From positions 309,053 to 373,052 of the forward strand of contig VZRR01012875.1 of the NCBI GenBank assembly GCA_013398015.1: a DNA stretch of 64,000 bases. The letters are read 5' to 3'. This DNA is from Oreocharis arfaki (Eukaryota; Chordata; Aves; Passeriformes; Paramythiidae). This document shows positions 1-13,592 of the stretch, in pieces. The position numbers were made by a program, and so were the translations under genes. Numbering within the stretch: the stretch's first letter is position 1; the number at the start of each line of letters is the position of its first letter. The notes below the pieces were generated by a model. It was not told where the DNA came from. It worked only from the letters and a program-made list of their open reading frames with translations, and did no database searches.

Positions 1-3000
1 CTCATTTTATTGACACTCTATTCATAGCAAATAATTGCTAACAGGACATGCCAGTGGACTTAACTTCTCCAGGGAATCTAACAAGATCATCTTTACAACT
101 GACTGTGTCTGCTTTCTTTTGCATGTCTCTTTGGCATGAGTAGAATCTCATTTATGCTATTGGGTGTTGGATCAAGTATCACAGATGTTTTCAGTTCCTT
201 TCCATCTCTGTTTTGTCTGAAAGGTAGAGTTCACCACCGTCCGAAGATAAAAATGGGCCTTCATCTCACCAGTTCCCCATCCAGGCTGTTAGTGCCCTGC
301 AGGCCAGTGAGCTAGCTGGGAGCATTCAAACACAGACACAGCTGCTTCCTCTGCATTAACTTGGCAAGAAACAACATTTTAAAAAACCCAAACATTTGTT
401 GATGGAAATGTGGAGGGTGAAAATGACCAGCAACTTCAACAGGGCAAAAGCCTGGGCAGTAGCAACAAGGCCCAGCCTCTGCTTGAGAGTCCTGTTCTCT
501 GTCCTCCTTCATCCCACTCACCTTCTCAGTGGTGATCACACATGGAGCCACAATCCTTCCATGCATGAAAAACATGCAATTCATAGCTGGAAAAGTCCAT
601 TGTAGTCCTTCAGTGTTTCAAGGAGAGAAAGCACAGAACACGAAAGGATGAATATATGCTAACAGAGAAATCTACAAAGTGGCAAATGTAAGTTTTTTAT
701 TGGCTTTTTAAAAGCACATTCATTTTTTAAAAGCAGACTGTAAATAGAAGATGCTAGTGATGTGTATTTTCAATAAATCAAGTTCATTATAATCAAGTGA
801 GAGAACCAAAAAAATGATTAATTTTACACATCTTTAAGACAACTTGTTCTATTTTCAACTGTGTGTAAGTTTACCAGGACAAATCAGACCTTTAAAACTA
901 ACTAATTCATTTTTAAGGGTGTCCTTGAAAGACTGCAGCCATATATAAGTTACAGGATACAAAAAAAAAAGCCATGTAAATAACAAAAACTCAGGTTAAA
1001 TGTCAGAAATGGAAAACATACATGCAACTGCTGCAAAATAAATTACTGTAGTCAAAGCTGCTCCTCCAACTCAAGAGCTCATATGGCAGTCTTTTAAAGG
1101 TCAGCACTGAAGGCAGTCACATTAGAAATGAAGTTCAAGAATATGAAATCCAGTGTTCAAATGATTTCTTTGCCCAAGGTCCTTATTAGAAAGGTAATCT
1201 CTTTTCAATCACTGTTTAACAACATATCATTACTTTGTGAAGTGTTTTAAAATACCTGGAGTACAAAAGATTATATTTAAAACCAATTCATTTTTTTACA
1301 TCCCAAACAATACATAAAAAAAGGGAAAGAAAGGATAAAGATGTTAATTTTACTGCCAATTTTGTCACACTCCTTGAGAGAGAAAGCAAACAGCCCTAAC
1401 TCCTAAAATTACATTGCAACTACAGGCCATTTCATCAGGTGAAAATTACCAAGTGATAATAATTTCTCTGCTGATTTTAAACAAAGCTTCTTGGACTCTC
1501 TCACACACTGTCCTTCCCACTCTTTTTGCTATTAAAGAAAGACCCGTGAAGTTATCCCCCAGGTGAATTTTGCCAAATGCTTGTAGCTCCAGTGTCAGAA
1601 CCATGCCTTGCATAATGGAAAGTTTACATGAAAAGTCAAGGTTTTGATGAATGTCACACTTGAAAGCCAATTAAGTGGGCTGAAAGGAAGACACAATTTC
1701 CCATTGTCTAATTGCCTCACAGCACCTTCAAGGTAATAAATTTGTCACATTGAATTATTAATGAGGAACGAATATTTGACTTGAAGCCTTGAATAGAAAG
1801 TAGTTCATTATCAGTTGGCATTGTTCCTTCCAAATAAAAGAGAGGCACTATGGGAGTTAAAGAAAGTTGTCAGAGAAAGCTTTCCCTCACATCACTGTCT
1901 CACACACTAAATGCACCTTTTACATTCTGTAAACATTCCAATGAGGGGGAAAAATTATGGTGCATTTAATTCCTAATTCTCTTTGGCCTTTGCAGCCTGA
2001 CAAATAAACTTCCATCTGGATTCCCCAAAACACACACTTTAACTGTATCACTTCAGACACGGAGGTTGGATAATTTTTAGAATTGGCTACATAAAAGTAC
2101 AAGGAGCACAATAAAGCAGAGGCCAGTTGTAGGTTTATGTGGCTCTTAAAGGCTTTCTGTCTCATCTCCTCTGCAAAGCATTGCTCACACACCTGCTGAA
2201 GCCAGGGAGACAGGTAGATCAGTGTATTTATCCTTAATCCACAGTTTCTAAAGCAAAGATGATGCACTTGGAAAACATTCATTTCAGCACAGGAGACCTT
2301 TCTAATGGTGAGGGACTCTCTGCCACGCATCCTATGATGATAGAAGTCATAGAAAAAATGGGATCCAAGTCCTTGGTTTGGTGTTAGATCAAATTATGAA
2401 ATTGAGTTCATTTGGGCATATCTTGGCTTTCTCAACAGCCCAGACTGGCCATGCAGTGTCTGGGACCCTGCCCTCCCAGACCCCAGGGTGGCTGTGAGCT
2501 GCTGGAAGGACACACCCCACAGACAGCACCCACCTTTGCTGCTGTAAGTTACAGCATCCTTCACTGCACTCGTGGTACCCCAGAACTTCCGTTGCGGGGC
2601 ACAGAAGAGCAATGGAGAAACCCAAGGCCAGTTACAGAGCTCGCAGTGGAGCAGCTTTGGGCGTTAGCACTTGTGTGGGGGAGGCTTGGCTGCAGTCATG
2701 TGTAAAGACCAAATCTTGTTCTCCTTGGGCAAAAGCTAAAGTGCTGTTAAGACTCTTTTGAGACGCAACATTTGCCAGAGAGGTTTGTTAATCTAAAGAG
2801 GTGCTTGAAGGACCTATTCCAAATACTGGTTTGAGCCCCTAGCAAGAAATCTCTCAGACACTGCATTTCTGGCACTGTATCAGGACTCTGTAGAGATGAG
2901 GATGCCTCGGGGCTTCAGCAGTTTTAATTTTGAAATGAATTTGACTTGGTATCCTTCATGTATGTACCAGTAAGACCTGCAGTAGAAACCTTAGATGTTA

Positions 3001-6000
3001 ATGAATAAGACAAGGAGATTTAGAGATTTGGGCATATCATTACTATAGCAACATGTGCTCTTTCTTGCACTACACCATGAGATCTATTAGGCATGCTACA
3101 GTAAACCGAATAAATCACAGGTCACAAAACACAGCAATAAATCCTACCCATATTAAATTGCAAAGTAATTAAAACTGGTATGATATTTACATTTCAATTT
3201 TACTAATAACATCAGAAAAAATTCTCATTACAAGTGCATCCAAAGCAACCTCTGAAGTGTTTCTTCAGCTACTCCTAGCATGAAGCGCTGCTTTTTCCAG
3301 CAGGGCCAGACATGCAAAGGTTTTTGGATACATGAACGTGCAGCAGACTCATCCTAAGGCTTTAGAAAACTTCCTTTCTTGGTTAGATTCCTAATACCAC
3401 TGAACTAATCTTACTCTAAAAGTAAATTCTACAAGAACACACCAAGATGGGCAACTTCAGCTAATTAAATTTTTGCAGAATGCTGAATAGTAGTATTTAA
3501 ACTGCATGATGACAGCTTGAGTTTTCATGTCCTGGTCCCACATCCACCCAGGGTCAATTCAACAAACAGAAAAAAACCAAGCCAGGTGCAGCCCTTAGTG
3601 CTCCAGTAAAGGTATTGTTGAAGGGCCTGAGTGGAGCCTGACCTGTTATTTCCACTGTACCTTGCAAATGGAAAATCTCAATCCCCCAAAAGCCCTCAGG
3701 CCAGAATCTTCCAATAGTGCTGAGACAAGAAGCAAAAAAAATGAATTCACTCATATAAAATCTGACAACAGTGAAATATTCATTATTATCCCTGACTCAC
3801 AGGGCAAGTCAAGCCCTTAGTCATCCTTGTCTTAATATTACCTTGCTACAGACAGTGAACAGTTTTCATCCTTTTTCAGAATAAAACATCTACTGTAGAT
3901 GATACCCTGAAATTAAACTCAAGCTTTCATTACCCATGTGATAGATTTTATTATTCCTTTTCTTCGTGTTGGTCACCCGGCAGTAGTTACATGTCCTCCT
4001 CAGGATGTGGCAATTAGACACCCTGTGCTAGGCACTGATATTGCTCAGTCCTGGGCTTGCATTCCATGCAGTGACTCCCAGTACATCACCAAGCCGCTGT
4101 AAACAGCAGCCAACACCTCCTGGCAGCCTATGAAAAATGTCCTATTTTGAAACAATTTTGCCTCTGCGTGATGCATGTTCTGTTTTTCCTTTCCTTCGCT
4201 CTTCATTACTAACAACATTTGCATGAAAAATAGCAGCTTTCTTTTTCAAAAAGTTCAGTTGTTCCTGCTGCTGCTGGTTTGTTCCCTGCACTTGAACTCA
4301 TAATCCGCTCTTTGTGTAGCTACAGTGGAATGCTGTGAAAATTACTGTGGTATAGGCAAAAAGAATAAAATGTAGCTGCTGATGAGTTCTCAGGAGGAAG
4401 GCTGGGGGCTAATGTTGCCCTCAGTACTCAGCACAGAAACCAAATGGGCAGCTGCCAACATGTAAAATTTTGCCACCTTCTGTAGCAGTTCTCTGACTGT
4501 CAGCCCTCGCAGCTGTAAGTGGGGCTGGAATTTCTGCAGGCGTGCAGCACATCCATCTCCACAGTGTCACACTCAGCCTGGAGCCAGATAACCTCTGCCT
4601 CTTCCCTTCTGCTTCACTCCCAGGGACAGCACAGACCACCAGCGTGTCTGGAGATGCCCCTCCAAAGTCATATACAAGCAGGAGCCATCATAGGTGTGTG
4701 AGACAACCCATGAAACACCTTTTCTTTTGCATCTTTGCTCCAATCCACTCAGCAGACTACAGCAGCCAGCATTTTCCTGACCCACTGCTTTGACTCTGCA
4801 GAGGTTACTGACACTCGACCCTCGCCCCTTTCCCCTCAGTGTCACAGGCTACCTGCTGCCTGTGCAAAGACCTTCCTCCCATGCTGACCCTTGCACTCTG
4901 CAGGGACCACCTGGAAAACCATCCGAGAGCCCCCCTCGCCCTTCCCAGTCCGTTTTTCTAATTCCTCAGTGGCAACAAAGAGCCTCACAGCAAACAAGTC
5001 ACTTCTCCTGGCTGATCTCAGCCTGTGCCTCCCCTGTGCTGTCAGGACTGCATCCATCAGCTGGTTCATGTCCCAGCCTGTGTCTTCTCTTGGGCAATCA
5101 CCATCACTTTGCCCACTGGGATTCCAGTGCATGGATAATGCTCCAGTTTGCTCTGGCACAAAAACACAGTGCACGTACATAATAAGCAAGGATGCAATAT
5201 TGAAAGCAAAGCCATATGCTCATTTCACCAATTTCCCACTGCTTTTACTGGCCTTTATCCCTCAACATCAAGCCAAACAACGAAACCATGTTTATAGCAA
5301 AATAAGATCTACGGGACCTTGTCCAGTCATTTTTTCTGGTGTAAAACTAATACGCAAAAATATTTCTATTGTAGAGCTGGAACATTCAACTTCCCAGGGA
5401 GAATATTTCTGCAAGAATGTGGCCAAGGAAATTTACCCCAGCAGAGGAGCAAGAACCCCCTACATGTGGGAAAGAATTAGCCCAGAGCAATGTAAGTGGT
5501 GCACAGACCTCATGCTGGCCCTCCACAGGGCCTGAATTTCTCCCAGAATGCCCATTCCCATGCAAACATACAAAGCATGTTGCTATCAAAGGGCCTGCCC
5601 TAGAGCATCACTGCAGCCATCAAATTGCCACTCTCTACTTTCCTTTCCCAGGATGAAATTACTCAAATTACATTATGGCTCCAGAAGAAAGTGAGGGGAG
5701 AAAAGGAGTCAACGGGAGCTACCACATGCTGTAAATCCCCAAAAGACGCCTTCATCAGTCACACTGTGCCTTTTCCTTTCTTAGGAGCAGTCAGCTGCTG
5801 ACTGCCATGTTTTCTGTTCCTCCCACCTTCTTATCAGGATTACTATAATCGTTTGATTATTCCTTTCCATGCAGTGGATGAAAACATCACTCATTTTAAC
5901 CAAATGTTTTAGGAAGTTAAGTTTCACTTTCAAAAGGTGGCTATCAGCATGAAATACTTATTATTCATGGTGCCTTTAAAGAGAATCTGTTTTCCTCAAG

Positions 6001-9000
6001 TGCCTGAACACTAGTTGAGAGCTGTTATCTTCTGGTGATCACCGATTTTATTGTTTGAACGCTTGGTGGGCTGTATTCATCCAAGCACCTCTGCAAAATA
6101 GAAGAGATCCATACACAATGAACAAAATTTACAGAGCAAGTGTAGTCTCCTGAAACCCAGTAACAGATGAACACAGAGGGGCAGGGTAGAAAAGAGCAGC
6201 AGCTGAAAGCCAGCTACCAGAAAAGGGTAAAATACTGCAAATAGAGAGGTGGGGGAAAGCCACAGGTCCAAACATCTCTGTGGGAAGTAATTCACAAAAC
6301 TCTCCTTGCTTTGACAAAACCAGCTTGGGTGGTGGGGGATGAAACTCCATCTCTGCCCATGTCTTCCCACTAGTTTTCCTCTCCCTGGTTATTAATGCAA
6401 TAAACACAAAGGCAGAAAAGATACTTTCAGGAAAATCAATGTTTTTTAAGATAAAACATCAATGTAATTCAAATAGCCTGAGTCAACTGCCTATAGTAAA
6501 TTAAGTTTAAAATTTTAACAAATTGTCATGTAAAACTGGTGGTGTCTGACAAATTGAATTACAATAGTAATACATCACTCACAGAAGTATTATTGATAGT
6601 GACAGGAAGATATTGAATTTAAATTATTCATTTTTATCGATTAAAGAGTATCTCTTCACCAAGAATGGGGCAAGACATCTGACAAACATTTGAGATTCAT
6701 ATTTTAGCTCCTGAAATAAATAGCTGTCAATCCAGCCATGCTGGGCTTTTGCATATTCTGCTGCAGGGGATCAAGTCAGCGTTAAAACTCCATGCATGGA
6801 GAGCCATTCACCCCCATTTCTTGTAGCTAACACCAAGCTGCAAAATATTCTTTCCCCCTCCCAGAAAGCACTTTGAAAGCCGTTTCTGTGAAGATGCACA
6901 CACTCCTTTGTCCCTGCAAGCTGCTGCCTTACCCACCTGCATTTCAGAGCAGACATCCCAGGCAGCTGGGACACCTTGGCTCAATAGCAGCCACAAAATG
7001 CCGTCCCTACTGCTAATTCCCTCTGCCCAGGACCAGTCAGGAGATTTCAGCTGAAGTCGGGACCTTCAAGTCATTCGACACAGCCAGTCTGAACTTCATT
7101 CCTTGCCAGCAGCAGCGATATCCCAAACAAAATGAAAGGAGTAATTGCTTTCTGAACTGAAAGACTGATCCAAGCCACACTGAAAATACTGACCCTAAGC
7201 AGCTCTAACATGTGTATTCTGAGAAGAAAAATAATCATGGAACAGAAAGTCAGGTTGCCTTCAATAACCAACGTGCACTTCTTCCCCTCAAAGTATTACC
7301 TGTGCAAAGTCCTGGGGATTGTTATTTCATTTAAGTTCCTAGTTCCTTGCCCAAATTCTGTCCTTTGAGGTTTCTCACTCTGATGGCACTGAACATCATA
7401 TATATAATGGGAAAATAAGTCTACAACAGCAAAATAGGTAGAAGCAAAAGAAAAAATTTTAAAAACACCCAGCCCTAAGCCAAGCAACAATCTCATATGG
7501 GAAGGAGGCTTCTTGCACCCAGACACATGCATTTGATAGTTTTTAGAGACTTTTGGCTATGGGAGCTTTGACATAGCCATAAAATCCCAAGCTTTCTCCT
7601 ACTAGAAGCGAGGGAATGTCAGGCTGAGGATCTGGATATGTTTGTGCTGTTAATATTTTTATTTATCTGCACAGTCTTAAGGGCCAAAGGAAAATAAATG
7701 AGCATGTGTGTACATGTGGGTGATCTTCATGCACAATCAAGGTGGCAGAGCTGGTGGATGCAGTCTTCAGCTTCCAGCAGCAACTCACTCTCACATCAAA
7801 GCACGGGGAATGAACACAATTTTCCACATGAATGTACAGGGTAACCCACTCAGGGACTGTGCACATCATTAACATATACAGGAATAAATGTCAAATTAGC
7901 CTTTCATCACCATAATGCATTTTTGGTGGATATTTAGGAGAATTTGAAGTTCTGTTGCCTTTATCCATGTCCAAATGTACTAACACAGTGATACAGTGCT
8001 ACACTTTGGGCTGAACAATCTTACTTGTCTCTATCTGGCTAGTTTTCTCTTCAGAACATTAAAATTGAATCCTCATAGCTTGAGCACTGTTACTAATGTA
8101 AGATTACCATAAGATTATTGTAAGATTATGCACCCTCTAAAAAAAAATTATATGGTTCTTCCAGACTGGCAAAATTTGTGTGCAAGTGCCAGGAAAGTGT
8201 TTGCATTCTCACACATATTGGATCTCAAGCCATGATCAGCACTGGCTGTTTGATAAGCCCCCACAGCAGACTGCTCATGGTGGAGCCCAGGCGTGGGCAA
8301 TTCATTGACTGGTCCCAGGACACACAGCCCAACATGGCCAAAACAAGCCTGGGAGATTGGTTTTACCATTAGCCAGTGGCTTTTCCTGTGTTTAGTGTTA
8401 ATGTTTAATTTTTAATTCCGAAGAAGGTATTCACTCCTGCTCTGAATTGTCAAGAGGGAATGGAAATGCAGTGCCACAGCTCCGTGTCAATGAAACGTTC
8501 CAGTGGAGCAGTAATACAGGAGTAGCACAATTTATTCTTTTCCTTGGTCTACAGAACAAGATAGAAGTAAATAAGATTATACTAAAGAAAAATTCTACAC
8601 AGTTAACAAGCAAATTTATTTAGATACCAGACTGATTTTTTATAGGGTTTGGGATTTTTACCAGAAAAAAAATTCTTCCCCTGCCTCCAACTGACATTTT
8701 TATTTCTTTGAAGAAAAAGTGTTTCTTGTCTTTTGGTACAAGAAAGTTCAGCCTACTACCCAGATTATTTCTGTCTACTTGAAATAAAAATGAATTTGTT
8801 TTATATATTTGACCTTTGATAAACTACTATGCAGTAAATCCTTTTCATTTCCCTCTCCCTGCTGATGTGTATTTGGGCCAGTGTAAATACAGCACCTTTC
8901 AGCAGCTCTGAGAAACTTCAACAAGAGACCAGGGAAAATTAGTTTGTTCCTAGCATTACTATGCCCTTGTTTAAGAGCCCTGGGTGATCCGTCAGAAAAA

Positions 9001-12000
9001 TACATCAAGTAAAGAACCTCAATGTTTAAATGACTCACAGCCACTCTACCAAAACGAAATGAATCCAAGATGTTTCAATACCTCTTAACACCTTAACATC
9101 TAATTTAAATGCCTACTTCTTAAATGTCCTAGTTTTAACACATTTCAGCTACTCAACAGAAATATCCTGAACCATTAAATCAAATGGAACTTCTCAATCC
9201 TAATCCCCTACTCTTATTTCACAACTCATCCCCTTCATACCAAATACACAGTGAGAATTTATAGGAGAGGCTTTAGATCAATCCCCAAAGGTCTACAGCA
9301 CTGGTATAAAAACTGGGACAAGATTTCTTGGTACCTATTTAAACCCAGAGGTTAGACTCCCTGTTTTGGGGGGGACACTGAACGAAATCCGGGTCCCACT
9401 GACTTCCAGTCACAGCAGACTCCCATTAGCGAGAGCTCACCACACACACCTCTGAGTTACACCATCCTGTTGGCCATGGCACAAAAGAGAATGGGCAGAT
9501 AAGATGTTTTTCTGCTAACAGGTGAATAAGAGCCTGTAACTGCCAGGAGGGCTAAGCAAAAAACAGATGGGATTTGGAAGAAAAACAAAAAGTTTCAAAC
9601 CATTCCTTCATCTGAGAGAAATCGGCTCTTTATTTCCACAGGGAAGAGTTTACAGGTATTTCTCAATGATTTTCAGCAAATAAATATGAAAAAGAATCTA
9701 TCATGTTGATAACCTCTCTTTCATCTTCTGCCTAGCCCAGAACTACCTCGTGCCAAGTCTCTGAGAACAAAGTTAGTGAGTCCTTCCTTTGCAAGATCGT
9801 TTTGCTACTAGCTAGTTAGTGTTTCCTGGATCTTTACACTTCAATGAAAAACAGTGCATCTCAGGAAAGAGACTAGAGCAAAAACTTTAACAGTTTCAGA
9901 TCATTTTCTTAATTATTGAAAAAACGGCTTTTCTTGTTTAGCTTTACTGTTCTGCACATCTGTCCTATTATCCAGCAATTAATGCTAAAAATAAAAGCAG
10001 CTCTTCAGATCCTCAGGAAGTAAGTCCTATGCCAAAAACCACAATTAAAAAGCCATAAATCTACTGGGTGCAGCTCTCAGATGTAGAAATGTCCAGCTGA
10101 AAACATTCAGATAGCCCAGCTACTTCAGTGAGCCTCTAATTACATTACCACACACAAAATTTCTGTAAAATCTTGGGTTCAAACATGTGAACAAAGCACA
10201 TCAGCATTGGCCATGAATATTTCTGGGCTGCTCCTCTTATGCACTACACGCTGTCCAGCCTCTGTGATAAGTAAATCACACAGTTTGATCAGTTTGTATA
10301 CTAATAACTGATCTAAGACAAGGCAGAAAAAAAAAATGCAATTTATGATTTTGGAATGCAAATACCTAAGTGGCCAGACTGTAATCCTCACACCAGCATT
10401 CTGGTTTGCTCTGCCTTACCACCTCAAGTTTCTTCAGTATAACCTGTTCTTTCTCCAGTTTTTATTTTTCCTGGTGACAAAAGGCTTTCCATCACACAGA
10501 GCTATTTCCTAGGCAGCAGCTGAGGCTCCATCTTACACTATGTGCTCCCTGCGAAGTCACCAGGAGCTGCAGGTCTCTGCACCAGTTGGGGATTCATTTT
10601 CACTGCCAAACCCCAGAGCTGCTTCAAGGCAGTACAACTCCATTTCTGTGGGGGCCCAGCACCGTCATTTTATCATGAGGAAATCTTGAGGGGGGTGGGC
10701 ACAGCGCTGGCCTCTCCCACCGTGTCCCCATTAGGATTTTGCAGCACAGCTGACACACGCAGAGCTGGCACAGGGCACGGGTGAAGGGGGCAGCTGCCAG
10801 GATGCTGCCTGTAGGAAAGGCAGCCTGTTTGCTCTGCATCTGCCAGAAGACACTGAGATGGGCTGTGTCAGACCAGCACAGCCTCCTGCTCTGGGAGAAG
10901 AGGGAGACATGCAGGGCTGTCAGAGGAGGCAGCTCTGTCCTGCTACAGCCACCACACCCCACCCCAGCCCGTGGGACCCTTCTCCCTGGGGTCCTCACCA
11001 GGGGCCCCAGCACAGGCAGTGGGCTCAGAGCACGCAGAGTGCAATGGATGCACATGGAATAACCAGCACACAGCACTGTGGAACTGGGGTTGCTTTGTAA
11101 TTTCATCCTTGACACTTGTCCTACAAACCGTGTACCTCACTTGTAAGGTAAATGAAACCTGAAATCCAAATCACCGTGAGCTGCCTGAGCTGGTGAAGTT
11201 GCAAGGCCCATTTTGCCAAACCGAGGCAAAGGGCACTCACCCACAATGTCACCTTGGCCGTGCTGGCCCTGCAGCACACCTTCAAATCCACGGCAGTGCT
11301 CTGTTCTGGGGCTGAGTAGCGCAGCCCAAACTGCTTCCCAGCTGAGGCTGCAGCAGCACTTCAGTCCCACCACCTTTAGGGCTTCAGATCCAACTCAGCA
11401 CAAGGACAAGAAAATCTTTCAATTTAGGTAAGTAGAAAAGTCTTTGCCTGAATACAAACAAAACTTAGTAGTCTCTGTCCACAAGCTGAGTTTTGGCAAT
11501 TAATAATTGGGAAAGTGTAGTAAAATGTTTTGAAAGATAAAGTTTCTAGAGATTCCTCCTGTTCTTTCAAAAGCATCATGTGAAATTGCTCTTGTTTCTG
11601 CCCGGGTTTAAAGATGAAGGAATAGCAAGCACTGCTAAGAAATGACAATGCATCCACTTGCAACAAATTCTCATTGTTGATGGAGATACTCATGGATTTA
11701 GCCAAAAGTTATTTGCAAATAATGTCTGTTTCTGAGGTTCTAGGGTTCACCATCGTCTCTCAATTATTTCTGACACATTCCATATTATTCATGGCCTTCA
11801 GTGACACTGGGAAATTAACTCACAGTCTTCTTTAAAGCATATGTGCCAAGAAACAGAATTAAATGCTGCACATTTGTATTACAGCATTCAGGCACCTGAA
11901 GTAATCAAGCCAGTGCATGCAATGACATGGTGGGAAGAGTGCTCATATAAATGCCTGTGAGGAACGAGGGCATCCTTAGGCAGATTGCTGCTCTCTTCAA

Positions 12001-13592
12001 TGTCTTGTCTGCACTTGGTTGTTCAGGGAAATCCTGAACTTCCAAGAAGATTAATAGAAGACCAGTCCCAGCATGGCTTGCATGAGGGACTTGCAGAGAG
12101 GAACAGAAACAAACTCTTCTCAGGGAACATTCACCCCAAAAATATCTATCAGCCTGGAGGTGTATGAAAGGTGCAGCTGTCCCAAAACAGGAACAAGATG
12201 CCAACCCTTATTTATCCTTCCCTCAGTATTTGTCCACACTCCCTGCAACACAATGGCTACATACAGTACTTTTTGGCCTGTGAAAGAATTCTGTCAGTGC
12301 AATCAGTAGGCTCAGATAGCAGCACCCATGATGTACTTTGGAAAGATAATGAAATCTGCCCACCAGAAAGGCTGAAAATTGCTGTCCTTCAGCTGTGTCA
12401 TATTTACTCTCCGGGGCTATTTCCTTTTCAAAATAGTTTGTGGGCAGAAACAGTTTTCCTTCTTGTGGCAGGTGCAGGTAAAAACTTACGATCCATGGGC
12501 AAATTTATAGCAGGGGTTTGGTACCAAAAGATAGGAACTGAAAATTAACTCTTACTGCTTTCAAATCCATTAAGTTCCTGCCTTCTCCTTCAGGTCTCTA
12601 AATCTTCTCACGATCTGCCCCTGGGGCCCAGCCTGGGTTGGATGCCACTGTCTCTGCAGGGGAAAACCATAATAAAAGTTTGCTTCTTAAGCCTTAACAT
12701 TTTACTAGAGCTTGACATCAGCCGGTCAGCTTCTTTAAAGGTCTGTCCTTTCCCACAGAGAGCGGTAAAAAGATCAGTCAGAGAGCAGGATCCTAAAACA
12801 CACTAACTCTTCATGTGCATTTGAAGTCAGACTGTCTGATCCATTGTCTTATCTCCCCGTTTTATCTGCAATGTGCAAACCTTTCCACCAGCAGATTTGT
12901 ATGCGCAGAGATGTCTGTGAAATTGTTGTTCTTCAGACACATTTGGATGGAAACAAGGCAATGTTATGCACAGATCAGAGACTGCAGCTCATCAGCACCT
13001 ATTATTGCTAAGTAGGAAGCTGCAGACAGACAGAGACACACACAGATGCAGCTCCTCCATCACGATGAGGGTGCTGCAGTGCCAGAGCTACACAACCATG
13101 GCAGAGAGAGTGCCCATAATGGGTACCATGTGCTCTGCACCACATGGTGAGACACAAGGAGTGATTGGAGCAGGTTGGAGAGGGGTACAACATAAATGCA
13201 ACCATCATATCTGTTCTGATAGACAGCTGTCACGGGGGAACAGCTTTTTCATAATCATCATGGCACAGTTCCATTAAAAATTCACCTTCTTTCCTTAAAA
13301 AATACTTTCTTTTTTAGTGCCAGTCATGCTGATGAAGATCTTGCAGTCAGAGCAGTCTAGTGGCCTGCTAGCAGTGTTTCGAAAAGTCTGAGGAAATCCT
13401 TTATTCATCAACTTACAGTGTTAATCAGGTTTCTGTAAATCAACTGATAAACTAATAAATAATTTTTAAACAGCCTATAACTAATGAAAATTAAAAGTGC
13501 TAAAGTCACAGAAAGTTATGGATTGGTCTGATAACGCTTGAGGACACTAAACAAGCAAATTGGCCACATAAAAAAAAAGATGAAGTCACTGT
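1..13592. other. Intergenic DNA, no gene recognised
   Basis: I see no exon, RNA gene or transposon that I can name here. Composition is mostly AT-rich, with GC-richer stretches near 4400-5200 and 10540-11060. Open frames reach 214 codons (4891-5535, plus strand), but none shows a known domain or splice structure. Local curiosities are three TAAGATTA words 11 bp apart at 8099-8128 and a small hairpin at 7550-7583. Confidence 0.7.
8099..8128. repeat. Three TAAGATTA words at exact 11-bp spacing
   Basis: TAAGATTA starts at 8099, 8110 and 8121, separated by CCA and TTG. The reverse complement TAATCTTA contains TAATCT, a weak variant of the core bound by K50 homeodomains (OTX/PITX type). It could equally be a degenerate short tandem repeat. 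Confidence 0.75.

Noticed and set aside
3888..3904. CATCTAC-T-GTAGATG inverted repeat
   Set aside because: Seven-bp arms around a single base are within chance expectation, and no context supports a function.
7550..7583. Small hairpin (GGCTATG...CATAGCC with T/A flanks)
   Set aside because: Only about 7-11 bp of stem; expected by chance several times in a window this size.
10624..11115. 163-codon minus-strand frame in a GC-rich stretch, possible CpG island or gene start
   Set aside because: CpG dinucleotides are not especially dense, there is no recognisable protein similarity, and plus-strand frames of similar length overlap it, as expected in GC-rich non-coding DNA.
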